DNA of 64,000 nt from Nocardioides flavus (ex Wang et al. 2016). Lineage in GTDB: Bacteria > Actinomycetota > Actinomycetes > Propionibacteriales > Nocardioidaceae. The position numbers and the translations under genes are program-made. Of the stretch, positions 31,942 through 43,723 are shown piece after piece (the stretch's first letter is position 1; every line of letters begins with the position of its first letter). The stretch spans positions 1-64,000 of the forward strand of contig NZ_BNAD01000011.1 in the NCBI RefSeq assembly GCF_014653115.1, given 5' to 3'. The notes below the pieces were generated by a model that saw only the letters and a program-made list of their open reading frames with translations, had not been told where the DNA came from and made no database searches.

Positions 31942-33333
31942 TCAGGCGGTGGCCGGCTGGGCGTCCGTCGACGACCCGGACTCCTCGCGCCACACGGTGC
32001 GCCCGCGCGGGGCGTCGTACACCTCCTGGTCGAGGATGCCCTCGCGCTTGGCGACGATCGTCGGCACCAGCGCCTGGCCGGTCACGTTGACCGCCGTGCG
32101 ACCCATGTCGAGGATCGGGTCGATGGCGAGCAGGAGCCCGACGCCCTCGAGCGGCAGCCCGAGGGTGGACAGCGTCAGGGTGAGCATGACCGTCGCGCCG
32201 GTGACGCCCGCGGTGGCCGCCGAGCCGATCACCGAGACGAAGGCGATCAGCACGTAGTCGGTGACCGACAGGTCGAGGCCGAAGAACTGCGCGACGAAGA
32301 TCGCCGAGATCGCGGGGTAGATCGAGGCGCAGCCGTCCATCTTGGTCGTCGCGCCGAGCGGCACCGCGAAGGAGGCGTACGAGCGCGGGACACCGAGGTT
32401 GCGCTCGGTCACCGACTCCGTCAGCGGCATCGTGCCCACCGACGAGCGGGACACGAAGGCCAGCGAGATGGCGGGCCACGCTCCGGAGAAGAACTGCCGC
32501 ACGGACAGGCCGTTGAGGCGCAGCAGCGCCGGGTAGACGCCGGCGATCACGAGGGCCAGCCCGGCGTAGACCGCCACCGTGAACATGCCCAGGGAGCCGA
32601 GGGCGTCCCAGCCGTAGCTCGCCACGGCGTTGCCGAGCAGGCCGACGGTCGCGACCGGGGCGAGCAGGATGATCCACCACAGCACCTTCTGCACGACCGC
32701 GAGCGCAGAGCGCACGAAGGCCAGGAACGGCTCGGCCGCCTCGCCGACCTGGAGCGTCGCGATGCCGACGGCGATGGACACGACGAGGATCTGCAGCACG
32801 TTGAACGACAGGCCCACGGAGCCGTCGCTGCTCGCGGAGCCCTCGAGGCCGAGCACGTTGGCCGGGACCAGACCGGTGAGGAAGTCGAGCCACGACCCGG
32901 TCGTCGAGGGCGCGGACGCCGCATCGGAGGTGACGCTGGTGTGGTCGCCCGGCTGCAGCACCAGGCCCAGGACGATGCCGATGACGACGGCGATGAGGGC
33001 GGTGATCGCGAACCAGGCGAGCGTCCGCCCGGCGAGGCGGGCGGCGCCCGTGACGTCACGCAGGTTGGCGATCGAGGCGACGATCGCGAGGAAGACGAGC
33101 GGCGGGACCACGGCGCGCAGCAGCGTCACGAACGTGCTGCCGATGGTGGCGAGGGCCTCGGTGAGCCAGTTGGGGTCGATCTCGCCGGTCGTGGCGTCGA
33201 CGCCGTCGGCGCCCATGCTGCGCGCGACCAGGCCGAGCGCGACGCCGAGCACCAGGCCGGCCAGGACCTGGACGCCGAAGGAGGGCAGGCGGAAGCGGGT
33301 GCGCTTCTCGTCCGCGGTGACAGGGGTACTCAT
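31942..33333 (-). CDS. Dicarboxylate/amino acid:cation symporter (DAACS family)
   Basis: A 463-residue transporter of the GltP/DctA fold that imports C4-dicarboxylates or glutamate with Na+ or H+. The serine-rich re-entrant loop is FVSRSSVGTMPLT (near 296-308). GATTKMDGCASIYP is the substrate/ion NMDGT-like motif and IDPILDMGRTAVNVTGQ is the conserved helix 8 motif with Asp and Asn. It has about eight helices plus two hairpins. A 250-base leader with a hairpin precedes it. The absence of dct regulators leaves the substrate open. Confidence 0.92.
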   Translation of the reverse strand: MSTPVTADEKRTRFRLPSFGVQVLAGLVLGVALGLVARSMGADGVDATTGEIDPNWLTEALATIGSTFVTLLRAVVPPLVFLAIVASIANLRDVTGAARLAGRTLAWFAITALIAVVIGIVLGLVLQPGDHTSVTSDAASAPSTTGSWLDFLTGLVPANVLGLEGSASSDGSVGLSFNVLQILVVSIAVGIATLQVGEAAEPFLAFVRSALAVVQKVLWWIILLAPVATVGLLGNAVASYGWDALGSLGMFTVAVYAGLALVIAGVYPALLRLNGLSVRQFFSGAWPAISLAFVSRSSVGTMPLTESVTERNLGVPRSYASFAVPLGATTKMDGCASIYPAISAIFVAQFFGLDLSVTDYVLIAFVSVIGSAATAGVTGATVMLTLTLSTLGLPLEGVGLLLAIDPILDMGRTAVNVTGQALVPTIVAKREGILDQEVYDAPRGRTVWREESGSSTDAQPATA

Positions 33334-33583
33334 GGAATGGCAGCCTTTCGGGACCGCCCGGTCGCGACCGGGCGGGGACGCAGGAGGTTCGAGGTCAGTC
33401 GAGTGTGCGTCCGAGGCGACACAGCGCGCTCTCGGTGCGGGCGAGGTCGACGGCGCGGCGCTGCGTCAGCAGCTCGCCCACGGTGGTGGGCCGGCTCGTC
33501 GGGGCAGAGCAGGGTGCGCGCACGTCCGGCACAACCGAACGTGGTCGGCACCCATTCCGTGGTTCGGGTCACAGCGCCGCGGC
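33334..33583 (-). other. Leader of the DAACS gene: hairpin and possible short ORF
   Basis: CCGCCCGGTC at 33354-33363 and GACCGGGCGG at 33366-33375 form a perfect 10-bp stem 20 bases upstream of the symporter ATG. A 42-codon frame (GTG at 33523, stop at 33395) ends about 20 bases before the hairpin and reads RRAVDLARTESALCRLGR near its end. It lacks a clear Shine-Dalgarno, so translation is uncertain. The arrangement resembles a leader-peptide attenuator. Confidence 0.3.
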
Positions 33584-34699
33584 TCACCGCGCCAGCAGCA
33601 CCATGACCTCGTAGTGGGCCGTGTGCGGGAACATGTCGAGCACCCTCGCCTCGACCGGGCGCAGCGAGGGCATGACCGCGAGGTCGCGCGCCAGCGACTC
33701 GGCGTTGCACGAGGAGTAGACGACGTGCCGCACGCCGGACTCCTCCAGCCACCCGGCGAGGTCCGCGCCGATCCCGCGCCGGGGCGGGTTCACCACCACC
33801 AGGTCGGGCACCTGGTTGGAGGCACGGGCGTACGCGGTCGCGTCCGCCGCGACGAAGCGCGCCTCGACGCCGAGGTCGGCCGCCGTACGCGTCGCCGCGT
33901 CGACCGCGTCGGCCGACACCTCGACCCCGAGGACGTCTCGACCCGGTGCCGCGAGGTGGAGCGCGAACCCGCCGACGCCGCAGTAGAGGTCCCACACGGT
34001 GCGGACATCGGGGAGCGCGTCCACCCACGCCCGCGCCTGGTCGTACAACGCCTCGGCGACGAGCGTGTTGGTCTGGAAGAACGACCGCGGCCCGAGCCGG
34101 AGCGTCACCCCGGTGGCGAGGCGCATCGGCAGTGTCGCGTGCTCGGTGAGCACGATCTCCCGCTCACCCTCGAGCACCGCCTTGTGCTCGGGCTGCACGT
34201 TGACCGTCACCACCCGCAGTCCCGGCACGGCCTCGAGCAGCGCAGGGAGCCGGGACCGTACGCGTGCCTCGAGGGCGGTCGAGCGCATCACCAGCCGCAG
34301 CAGCATCTCGCCGTCGGGCGACTCGGTGAGCAGGACGTGCTTGAGCTCGCCCGAGCGAGTCGCGACGTGGTAGGGCACGAGCCCGGCGTCACTGACCCAG
34401 GCGGCGATCCGGTCGAGGGCGATCGTCATGGCGGGGGAGTGCAGCCCGCAGTCGCGCAGGTCGACCCCCGCCAGGTCGCGGTCGAGGATGCCGAGGGTCG
34501 GGGCCTCGACCGTGCCGCCGACCGCCATCTTGGCCTTGTTGCGGAAGCCGGCGTCGGGTCCCGCGACCGTGGGCAGCCACGTGGGCGCGTCGACGAGCGA
34601 CCGGGCGTGCTGCTCCTTGTCGCTCAGCTGCCGGGTGCGCGAGACCTCCAGCAGCGTGCAGGAGCGGCACCGGAAGGCGTCGTAGTGGTGGCAGTCCAC
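33584..34699 (-). CDS. rlmC: 23S rRNA (uracil-5-)-methyltransferase RlmC-like
   Basis: A 371-residue SAM-dependent RNA methyltransferase of the TrmA/RumB group that methylates C5 of a uracil in 23S rRNA. The 4Fe-4S cluster Cys are C3, C11, C14 and C84 (CHHYDAFRCRSC and LRDCGLHSP). SAM motif: VWDLYCGVGGFALHL. Catalytic Cys lies in YSSCNAESLARDL, with NPPRRGIG before it. It has no TRAM domain, as in RlmC rather than RlmD. It ends just before the peptidase gene of the same strand. The exact position modified cannot be read from sequence. Confidence 0.9.
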   Translation of the reverse strand: MDCHHYDAFRCRSCTLLEVSRTRQLSDKEQHARSLVDAPTWLPTVAGPDAGFRNKAKMAVGGTVEAPTLGILDRDLAGVDLRDCGLHSPAMTIALDRIAAWVSDAGLVPYHVATRSGELKHVLLTESPDGEMLLRLVMRSTALEARVRSRLPALLEAVPGLRVVTVNVQPEHKAVLEGEREIVLTEHATLPMRLATGVTLRLGPRSFFQTNTLVAEALYDQARAWVDALPDVRTVWDLYCGVGGFALHLAAPGRDVLGVEVSADAVDAATRTAADLGVEARFVAADATAYARASNQVPDLVVVNPPRRGIGADLAGWLEESGVRHVVYSSCNAESLARDLAVMPSLRPVEARVLDMFPHTAHYEVMVLLAR

Positions 34700-34700
34700 C

Positions 34701-36071
<1,371 letters not shown>

Positions 36072-36131
36072 GCGGTCACTGTACGCCCGGCGACGCGGGG
36101 GCAGCGGGCCCGCTCCGTTAGGGTCGGACCC

Positions 36132-37250
36132 ATGCACAGAGGCCGCCGCGACAGTGTCGCGTTCACCGTGGTCGTGGCGGCCCTGGTGCTCCTCGGCGGC
36201 CTGGTCATGGCGTTCGTCGTCGCCTTGTCTGGTGCACCCGGCAGCCTCGCCCTCGCGGCGCTGGTCGCCGCGGTCCCCGTCGGGCCGCTCGTCGGCTGCT
36301 TCATGTGGCTCGACCGCTACGAGCCCGAGCCGCGCAACCTGCTCGTCGCCGGGCTGCTGTGGGGCGCGTTCGCCGCGACGGGAGCCGCACTCGTCTTCCA
36401 GGGGCTCGGCCTGGTCGGTGGCGCCAGCGAGCGCGACAGCCTCGCCGTCGTCGCCCCGGTCACCGAGGAGCTCACCAAGGGCGCGTTCCTCATGCTCCTG
36501 CTGTGGTGGCGGCGCCACGAGCTGGACGGCGTGCTCGACGGCATCGTGTACGCCGGCATGGTGGGCGTCGGGTTCGCCTTCACCGAGAACATCCTCTACC
36601 TCGCCGCCGCCTACGACGGGACCGACGGCCTCGGCCCCGGTGGCACCGAGGCGCTGACCGTCACCTTCGTCCTGCGGTGCCTGGTCAGCCCGTTCGCCCA
36701 CCCGTTCTTCACCGCGTTCATCGGCATCGGTGTGGGGCTCGCCATCGCCTCGCGCCGGACGAGCGTGCGGCTGCTCGCGCCGCTCGTCGGCTTCGCGCTC
36801 GCTGCGCTCCTCCACGGCGTCTGGAACTCCTCGACGCTCTCGGGGACCGGCAGCTTCCTCGTGGTCTACGGCACGCTGATGTTCCCGGCGTTCGTCGGCG
36901 TGGTCGCGTTCGCGGTCTACCGGCGCCGCTCGGAGCGCCCGCTCCTCACCGAGGCCCTCCGCGACGCCGCCGACCGCGGCCTGCTGCCGGCCACCGACAT
37001 CCCGTGGCTAGTCGACCTGCCGGCCCGCCGCCACGCCCGGCGCTGGGCCCGCCACCACGGCGGCCCCCAGGCCGAGCGCGGGATGCGCGAGTACCAGGCC
37101 GTCGCGATCGAGCTCGGTTACCTGCACCACCGCTACCTGCGCGGCACCGCGCCCGACGACTTCGCCGTGCGCGGCCAGGAGCACGTCGAGGAGCTGCGCC
37201 GGATCCGCCCCTACATCTCCTTCCCCGGACAGGTGGTACCCACCCGATGA
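36132..37250 (+). CDS. PrsW-family intramembrane metalloprotease
   Basis: A 372-residue membrane protein with about eight helices. The PrsW catalytic motifs are VAPVTEELTKGA (E112-E113), GFAFTENILYLAAA, FAHPFFTAFIGIGVG and LLHGVWNS. Members cleave anti-sigma factors or other membrane proteins at site 1. The cytoplasmic C-terminus (residues 270-372) is Arg-rich. Its stop overlaps the start of the first GTPase gene by four bases, so it is coupled to the dynamin-like genes. Confidence 0.9.
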   Translation: MHRGRRDSVAFTVVVAALVLLGGLVMAFVVALSGAPGSLALAALVAAVPVGPLVGCFMWLDRYEPEPRNLLVAGLLWGAFAATGAALVFQGLGLVGGASERDSLAVVAPVTEELTKGAFLMLLLWWRRHELDGVLDGIVYAGMVGVGFAFTENILYLAAAYDGTDGLGPGGTEALTVTFVLRCLVSPFAHPFFTAFIGIGVGLAIASRRTSVRLLAPLVGFALAALLHGVWNSSTLSGTGSFLVVYGTLMFPAFVGVVAFAVYRRRSERPLLTEALRDAADRGLLPATDIPWLVDLPARRHARRWARHHGGPQAERGMREYQAVAIELGYLHHRYLRGTAPDDFAVRGQEHVEELRRIRPYISFPGQVVPTR

Positions 37251-39037
37251 CCGAGTCGAGCCCCGACCAGACCCCCTTCCCGGGGCGGCGTACGGCTGAC
37301 ACGACCACCGCGATGGTGACCGCGCTGGTGCGGCTGCGCGGCGCTCTCCAGGAGGCGCGGCTGCCGCTCGAGCTCCCTGGTGCGGCCGAGCAGCGCGCGT
37401 CGCGCTCGGAGATGGTCGACCAGCTCGAGGACTACGTCATCCCGCGGCTGATGACCCTCGACGCGCCGTTGCTCGCCGTCGTCGGCGGGTCCACCGGTGC
37501 AGGCAAGTCGACGCTGGTCAACTCGCTCGTCGGCACCCGCGTGACCACCCCCGGCGTGCTGCGCCCGACCACCCGCTCGCCGGTCCTCGTGCACCACCCC
37601 GACGACGCCAAGTGGTTCGGCCAGGACCGGCTGCTCCCCGAGCTCGAGCGGGTGGACCGCCAGACCAACGACCCCGGCGCGCTCCAGCTGGTGCCGTCGC
37701 CGGCGATGGCGCCCGGGCTCGCGATCCTCGACGCCCCCGACATCGACTCCGTCGAGGAGCAGAACCGCGTCCTCGCCGCCCAGCTCCTCGCCGCGGCCGA
37801 CCTGTGGCTGTTCGTCACCTCGGCCGCCCGCTACGCCGACCAGGTGCCGTGGGAGTTCCTCCGCAAGGCCGCGGAGCGCTCGGCCGCCGTCGCCATCGTC
37901 CTCGACCGCACCGCGCCCGACGCGGTCGACACCATCTCCACCCACCTCGCCCGGATGCTCGCGAGCCGGGGGCTGAAGGACTCGCCGCTCTTCGTGGTCG
38001 AGGAGGGCGAGGTCTCCGAGCTGGGCCTCCTGCCCGCGTCGTCCATCCTCGAGATCCGGCAGTGGCTCCGGGCGCTTGCCGACGACCAGGAGGCCCGCAG
38101 CTCCGTCGTCCAGCAGACCCTCGACGGCGCGATCCGCACCCTCGGGCGACGTACGCACACCGTCGCCGACGCGGCCACCGAGCAGGTCGACGCCGTGCGC
38201 CGGCTCCGCGAGGACGCCAACGAGGCCTACGACCGCGCGATCACCGCGGTCGGCGAGGCCTCGGCCGACGGCTCGCTGCTGCGCGGCGAGGTGCTCGCCC
38301 GGTGGCAGGAGTTCGTCGGCACCGGCGAGCTGCTCCGCAGCCTGGAGACCCGCGTCGGCTGGCTGCGCGACCGCGTGGTCAACGCCGTCAAGGGCAAGCC
38401 CCAGCAGGCCGAGCGGGTGAGCGTGGCGGTGGAGTCCGGCCTCGAGACGCTGATCCTCGAGCACGCGGAGGCCGCCGCCGAGCGTGCGGAGGCGTCGTGG
38501 CGCAGCACCGCGGCCGGGCAGGTCCTGCTGCGCGACGCGGGCGAGGACCTCGGCCGCGCCTCGCGCGACTTCCGGCGCCGCGCCGAGCGGGCCGTGCGCG
38601 ACTGGCAGGGCGACGTGCTCGAGATGGTCCGCAGCGAGGGTGCCGACAAGCGCTCGACCGCTCGCTTCCTGGCCTTCGGCGTCAACGGGCTGTCCGTCGC
38701 GCTGATGGTCGTCGTCTTCGCCCACACCGCCGGGGTCACCGGCGCCGAGGCGGGCATCGCCGGCGGCTCCGCGGTCCTGGGCCAGAAGCTCCTCGAGGCC
38801 GTCTTCGGCGACCAGGCTGTCCGCTCGCTCGCCGAGCGCGCGCGGCGTCAGCTGGAGGTCTCGATGGGCGAGCTGCTCGACGCCGAGCGCCGCCGCTACA
38901 CCGACCTGCTCGACAGCCTCCAGATCTCCCCGGAGAGCCCCGAGCGGATGCGGGCCGCGGCCCGCAAGGTCGACGACCTGCGCTATGCCGCAACGCACAC
39001 GCCTGTGGTTTCGGACACCGGCGAGGCCGCGCCCTAG
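37247..39037 (+). CDS. Dynamin-like GTPase, YfjP-type (first of pair)
   Basis: A 596-residue GTPase. P-loop GGSTGAGKST is at 80-89, switch-2-like LDAPDID at about 162-168, and VLDRTAPD replaces the NKxD guanine-recognition motif. A helical stalk with many Glu/Arg follows, with one hydrophobic hairpin near the end (VNGLSVALMVVVF; GIAGGSAVLGQKLLEAVF) that can insert in the membrane. It follows the PrsW gene by overlap, and the second GTPase starts 40 bases later. The pairing resembles actinobacterial DynA/DynB and IniA/IniC systems. The function is probably membrane remodelling; direct evidence is lacking. Confidence 0.85.
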   Translation: MTESSPDQTPFPGRRTADTTTAMVTALVRLRGALQEARLPLELPGAAEQRASRSEMVDQLEDYVIPRLMTLDAPLLAVVGGSTGAGKSTLVNSLVGTRVTTPGVLRPTTRSPVLVHHPDDAKWFGQDRLLPELERVDRQTNDPGALQLVPSPAMAPGLAILDAPDIDSVEEQNRVLAAQLLAAADLWLFVTSAARYADQVPWEFLRKAAERSAAVAIVLDRTAPDAVDTISTHLARMLASRGLKDSPLFVVEEGEVSELGLLPASSILEIRQWLRALADDQEARSSVVQQTLDGAIRTLGRRTHTVADAATEQVDAVRRLREDANEAYDRAITAVGEASADGSLLRGEVLARWQEFVGTGELLRSLETRVGWLRDRVVNAVKGKPQQAERVSVAVESGLETLILEHAEAAAERAEASWRSTAAGQVLLRDAGEDLGRASRDFRRRAERAVRDWQGDVLEMVRSEGADKRSTARFLAFGVNGLSVALMVVVFAHTAGVTGAEAGIAGGSAVLGQKLLEAVFGDQAVRSLAERARRQLEVSMGELLDAERRRYTDLLDSLQISPESPERMRAAARKVDDLRYAATHTPVVSDTGEAAP

Positions 39038-39077
39038 GGTTGGGGGAGAAGCAGTCCGTCCAAGCCGTGAGGGAGTC

Positions 39078-40733
39078 ATGACGTCGTTGCTCGAAGGGGC
39101 CAAGAAGCTGGTCACCAGGAGCTCTGACATCGGCGCTCGCGTCGAGGGTCTCGAGCGGGCCGCCGAGGCCGCCCGGGGCCGTGTGGACGACGCCGTCGTC
39201 GACGAGGCGGCGACCGTCGCGGCCCGTGCCGCGGGTCGCCTCAGGCTCTCGGCCGACCACACGGTGGTCGCGCTCGCCGGAGCCACCGGCTCGGGCAAGT
39301 CCTCCACCTTCAACGCGCTCAGCGGGCTCGAGCTCGCCGCGGTCGGCGTACGACGCCCCACCACGTCGTGGGCGACGGCCGTGGTGTGGGGCAAGCACGG
39401 TGCCGAGGAGCTGCTGGAGTGGCTCGGCATCCCCGCCCGCCACCAGGTCACCCGGGACTCGATGCTCTCGGAGGCCGACGAGGACGGCGAGATGCGTGGC
39501 GTGGTGCTGCTCGACCTGCCCGACCACGACTCCACCGAGGTCTCGCACCACCTCGAGGTCGAGCGGCTCGTCCAGCTCGCCGACATGATGGTGTGGGTCC
39601 TCGACCCGCAGAAGTACGCCGACGCCGCGATCCACGACCGCTTCCTCAAGCCGCTCGCCGGCCACCGCGACGTGATGCTCGTCGTGCTCAACCACATCGA
39701 CACCGTCCCCGAGGGCCGTCGCGCCGGCATGGTGGAGGACGTACGCCGCCTCCTCGAGGCCGACGGCCTGGCCGGCGTCCCGGTGGTGCCGGTCAGCGCC
39801 CGGCACGGCTGGGGCATCGACGAGCTGCGCGGCATGGTCGCCAAGCGTGTGGCGGAGAAGAAGGTCACCCGCTCCAGGCTCGAGGCCGACGTGCGCTCCG
39901 CCGCCGAGCGGCTCGAGCAGGCCGTCGGCACCGGCAAGGCGCCGACGCTGTCGAAGGAGCGCGTCGCCGCGCTCAATGACGCGCTCGCCGACGCCGCCGG
40001 GGTGCCGACCGTCGTCAAGGCCGTCGCCGACTCCACCCGGCTGCGCGCCAACCACGCCACCGGCTGGCCGGTCACGGCCTGGTTCTCCCGGCTCAAGCCC
40101 GACCCGCTCAAGCGACTGCACCTCGACCTCGGTGCGGCCGGCAAGGAGCTCACCAGCGCCGCCCGCACCTCCGTGCCCCAGGCCACCGGCGTGCAGCGCG
40201 CCCGCGTCGACACCGAGGTGCGCGCCCTCGCCGACCAGGTCGGTGAGGGAATGGCTGCCTCGTGGGCGGGAGCCGTCCGGGCCGCCTCGGTCTCCCGGCT
40301 GCCCGACGTCAACGACCGGCTCGACCGGGCCGTCGCGACCACCGATCTCGGTGCTGCGCGGATCCCTGCCTGGGCAGGCCTCGTCCGCGTCCTCCAGTAC
40401 GTCCTGATCATCTCGGCGATCGTGGGTGCCGGCTGGCTGGCGCTGCTCGCCCTCGGCTCCTACGCCCGGCTCCCCGAGCCCCCGACGCCGGAGATCGGCG
40501 CCTTCCCGCTGCCGACGCTGCTGCTCCTCGGCGGCCTCGTGCTCGGCATCCTCCTCGCCCTGGTGTGCCGGTGGTTGGTCGCGGCCACCGCCCGCAAGCG
40601 CGCCCGTACGGCCGACAAGCGGCTGCGCGACGCGATCTCCGAGGTGTCCGCCGAGCTCGTCGTGGCCCCCATCGAGGCCGAGCTGGCGTCGTACGCCACG
40701 GTGCGTGAGGGACTCACCGCGGCCCTGCGCTGA
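39078..40733 (+). CDS. Dynamin-like GTPase, YfjP-type (second of pair)
   Basis: A 551-residue GTPase. P-loop GATGSGKSSTFN lies at 68-79, switch-2 LLDLPDHDSTE near 145-155 and the guanine site VVLNHIDTVP near 205-214. A stalk of charged helices follows, then two membrane helices (VLQYVLIISAIVGAGWLALL and LPTLLLLGGLVLGILLALV) with a Pro-rich loop between, which anchor it in the membrane. It is shorter than its partner and lacks its central insertion. Both belong to one operon; a heteromeric complex is the natural hypothesis. Confidence 0.87.
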   Translation: MTSLLEGAKKLVTRSSDIGARVEGLERAAEAARGRVDDAVVDEAATVAARAAGRLRLSADHTVVALAGATGSGKSSTFNALSGLELAAVGVRRPTTSWATAVVWGKHGAEELLEWLGIPARHQVTRDSMLSEADEDGEMRGVVLLDLPDHDSTEVSHHLEVERLVQLADMMVWVLDPQKYADAAIHDRFLKPLAGHRDVMLVVLNHIDTVPEGRRAGMVEDVRRLLEADGLAGVPVVPVSARHGWGIDELRGMVAKRVAEKKVTRSRLEADVRSAAERLEQAVGTGKAPTLSKERVAALNDALADAAGVPTVVKAVADSTRLRANHATGWPVTAWFSRLKPDPLKRLHLDLGAAGKELTSAARTSVPQATGVQRARVDTEVRALADQVGEGMAASWAGAVRAASVSRLPDVNDRLDRAVATTDLGAARIPAWAGLVRVLQYVLIISAIVGAGWLALLALGSYARLPEPPTPEIGAFPLPTLLLLGGLVLGILLALVCRWLVAATARKRARTADKRLRDAISEVSAELVVAPIEAELASYATVREGLTAALR

Positions 40734-40903
40734 CCGCGCCGCACTGCCTCCCCGCGCCGGTCGCGGGCCACCGTGCGTCCACAGGCGCACCGGTCGAGCC
40801 GTCGTCCACAGGGCTGCGGCCGTCGGCGTGCGTGCTGTCGGTCGGGGTGCGGAGCCTTGGGTCACCGCGGCGGACCACCGCCGCCCGACACCAGGAGCAC
40901 CCC
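40734..40903. other. Intergenic region with two CGTCCACAGG repeats
   Basis: CGTCCACAGG occurs at 40776-40785 and 40803-40812. TCCACA is the core of actinobacterial DnaA boxes, and the second copy (TCGTCCACA) fits the loose Streptomyces consensus. Two sites are too few for an origin. They precede the single-stranded DNA-binding protein gene. No other signal is recognised. Confidence 0.45.
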
Positions 40904-41359
40904 ATGCACGACACCCACATCACCCTCGCCGGCTGGATCGGCGGTGACGTCACCCTCCGCGAGGTCGCCGAGGGGCGCGCGGTGGCCTCGTTCCGTCTCG
41001 CCTGCACCCCGACCCGCTACCGCGACGGGGAGTGGGTCAAGGGCACCACGTCCTGGCACACGGTCAAGGCGTGGAACCGGCTCGGACGCCACGTCGCCGC
41101 CTCGCTCCGCAACGGGGACCCCGTGGTGGTGCACGGACGTCTGGTGGCCGACGTGTGGGAGCGCGAGGGCAAGCAGCAGACGTCCTTCGAGGTCGTCGCG
41201 TCGTCGGTCGGGCACGACCTGACGCACGGCACGACGGCGTTCACCAAGGCAGCGGCCGCCGCCGAGCCGTCGGTCGGCGGGGTCGAGGAGCAGGCCGTCG
41301 AGCACGCCGTCGACGCGGCCGGGAGCGCCGACGTGACGGCTACCCCCCGAGCGGCATAG
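40904..41359 (+). CDS. ssb: Single-stranded DNA-binding protein (secondary)
   Basis: A 151-residue OB-fold protein. ITLAGWIGGDVTLREVAEGR, VASFRLACTPTRYRDGEWV, TSWHTVKAWNRLGRHVAASL and GDPVVVHGRL are the SSB strands; the WHTVKAW core binds DNA. It lacks the acidic DDDIPF tip of the main SSB and ends instead in Ala-rich sequence (ADVTATPRAA), so it is the second, tail-less type frequent in Actinobacteria. The ATG at 40904 is preceded by ccaggagcacccc. It stands alone between the GTPase pair and ettA. Confidence 0.9.
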   Translation: MHDTHITLAGWIGGDVTLREVAEGRAVASFRLACTPTRYRDGEWVKGTTSWHTVKAWNRLGRHVAASLRNGDPVVVHGRLVADVWEREGKQQTSFEVVASSVGHDLTHGTTAFTKAAAAAEPSVGGVEEQAVEHAVDAAGSADVTATPRAA

Positions 41360-41436
41360 ACGGCGCCGGGGCGCGCGTCGGGCGGAGCACCGGTGCGATT
41401 GTCGGCGCGGGCGCACTTCCCCGTAGGCTCGCCCGC

Positions 41437-43119
<1,683 letters not shown>

Positions 43120-43130
43120 TGAGACGGGCA

Positions 43131-43158
43131 GCCGGCCGCGAAGGAACGAGCGGCCGGC
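43131..43158. terminator. Terminator between ettA and marR
   Basis: GCCGGCCGC at 43131-43139 pairs with GCGGCCGGC at 43150-43158, with a 10-base loop. The two genes converge on it. Confidence 0.75.
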
Positions 43159-43170
43159 GTGGGCCCGACG

Positions 43171-43671
43171 TCAGCCCGCGGTGCCGCGGATCTCGCTCTC
43201 CGGGTGCCGGGTGACGAGGTGGTCGGACACGCGGTCGAAGACCCGCCCGACCGCGGCGAAGTCCTCCTCGGAGACGAGGTCGACGATGTTGCGCCGCACG
43301 CTCTCGACGTGGCACGGCGCCGCCTTGACCAGCAGGTCGTAGCCGGCCTCGGTCATGGTCGCCACCACCCCCCGGCCGTCCTCCGGCGTCGTCCCGCGGG
43401 CGACGTAGCCTGCGGACTCCATCCGCGCGACCGTGTGCGTCACCCGGCTGCGCGAGTGCGCCATGGCGTCGGCGAGCTGGGCCATCCGCATCGCGCGGCC
43501 GGGTCGCTCCGAGAGGCGCACCAGCACCTCGTACTCCGTGAGCGACATGCCGAACTCACGACGCAGGTCGTCGTCCAGGCGCTCCTCGAGCAGCGTGATC
43601 CCCATCATCAGGGCACGCCATGAGTGCTGCTGCTCGGCGTCGAGCCAGCGCGGTTCCCCCGTCACGGTCAT
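43171..43671 (-). CDS. MarR-family transcriptional regulator
   Basis: A 166-residue winged-helix repressor. LRREFGMSLTEYEVLVRLSE and RMAQLADAMAHSRSRVTHTV (about 77-96) form the HTH, and RMESAGYVARGTTPEDGRG is the wing with the conserved D-x-R. Members respond to phenolic ligands or oxidants. The second half (KAAPCHVESVRRNIVDLV) carries one Cys that might be redox-active. It is a single gene without a divergent neighbour, so its target is unknown. Confidence 0.92.
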   Translation of the reverse strand: MTVTGEPRWLDAEQQHSWRALMMGITLLEERLDDDLRREFGMSLTEYEVLVRLSERPGRAMRMAQLADAMAHSRSRVTHTVARMESAGYVARGTTPEDGRGVVATMTEAGYDLLVKAAPCHVESVRRNIVDLVSEEDFAAVGRVFDRVSDHLVTRHPESEIRGTAG

Positions 43672-43723
43672 GACGGCAGCCTAGTGCCGCCACGACCGTG
43701 ACGCGGGCAGGTTCGGGCCTGAC

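Noticed and set aside
37211..40411. A 1066-codon open frame antisense to the GTPase genes, and other long antisense frames such as 11630-13843 and 41017-43098
   Set aside because: Their residue content (Ala/Arg/Gly/Pro or Ser/Thr runs) is that of GC-rich shadows, they show no family motif, and each lies opposite a gene with clear catalytic motifs.
40734..40903. Replication origin with DnaA boxes
   Set aside because: Only two loose boxes and no dnaA, dnaN or AT-rich region nearby.
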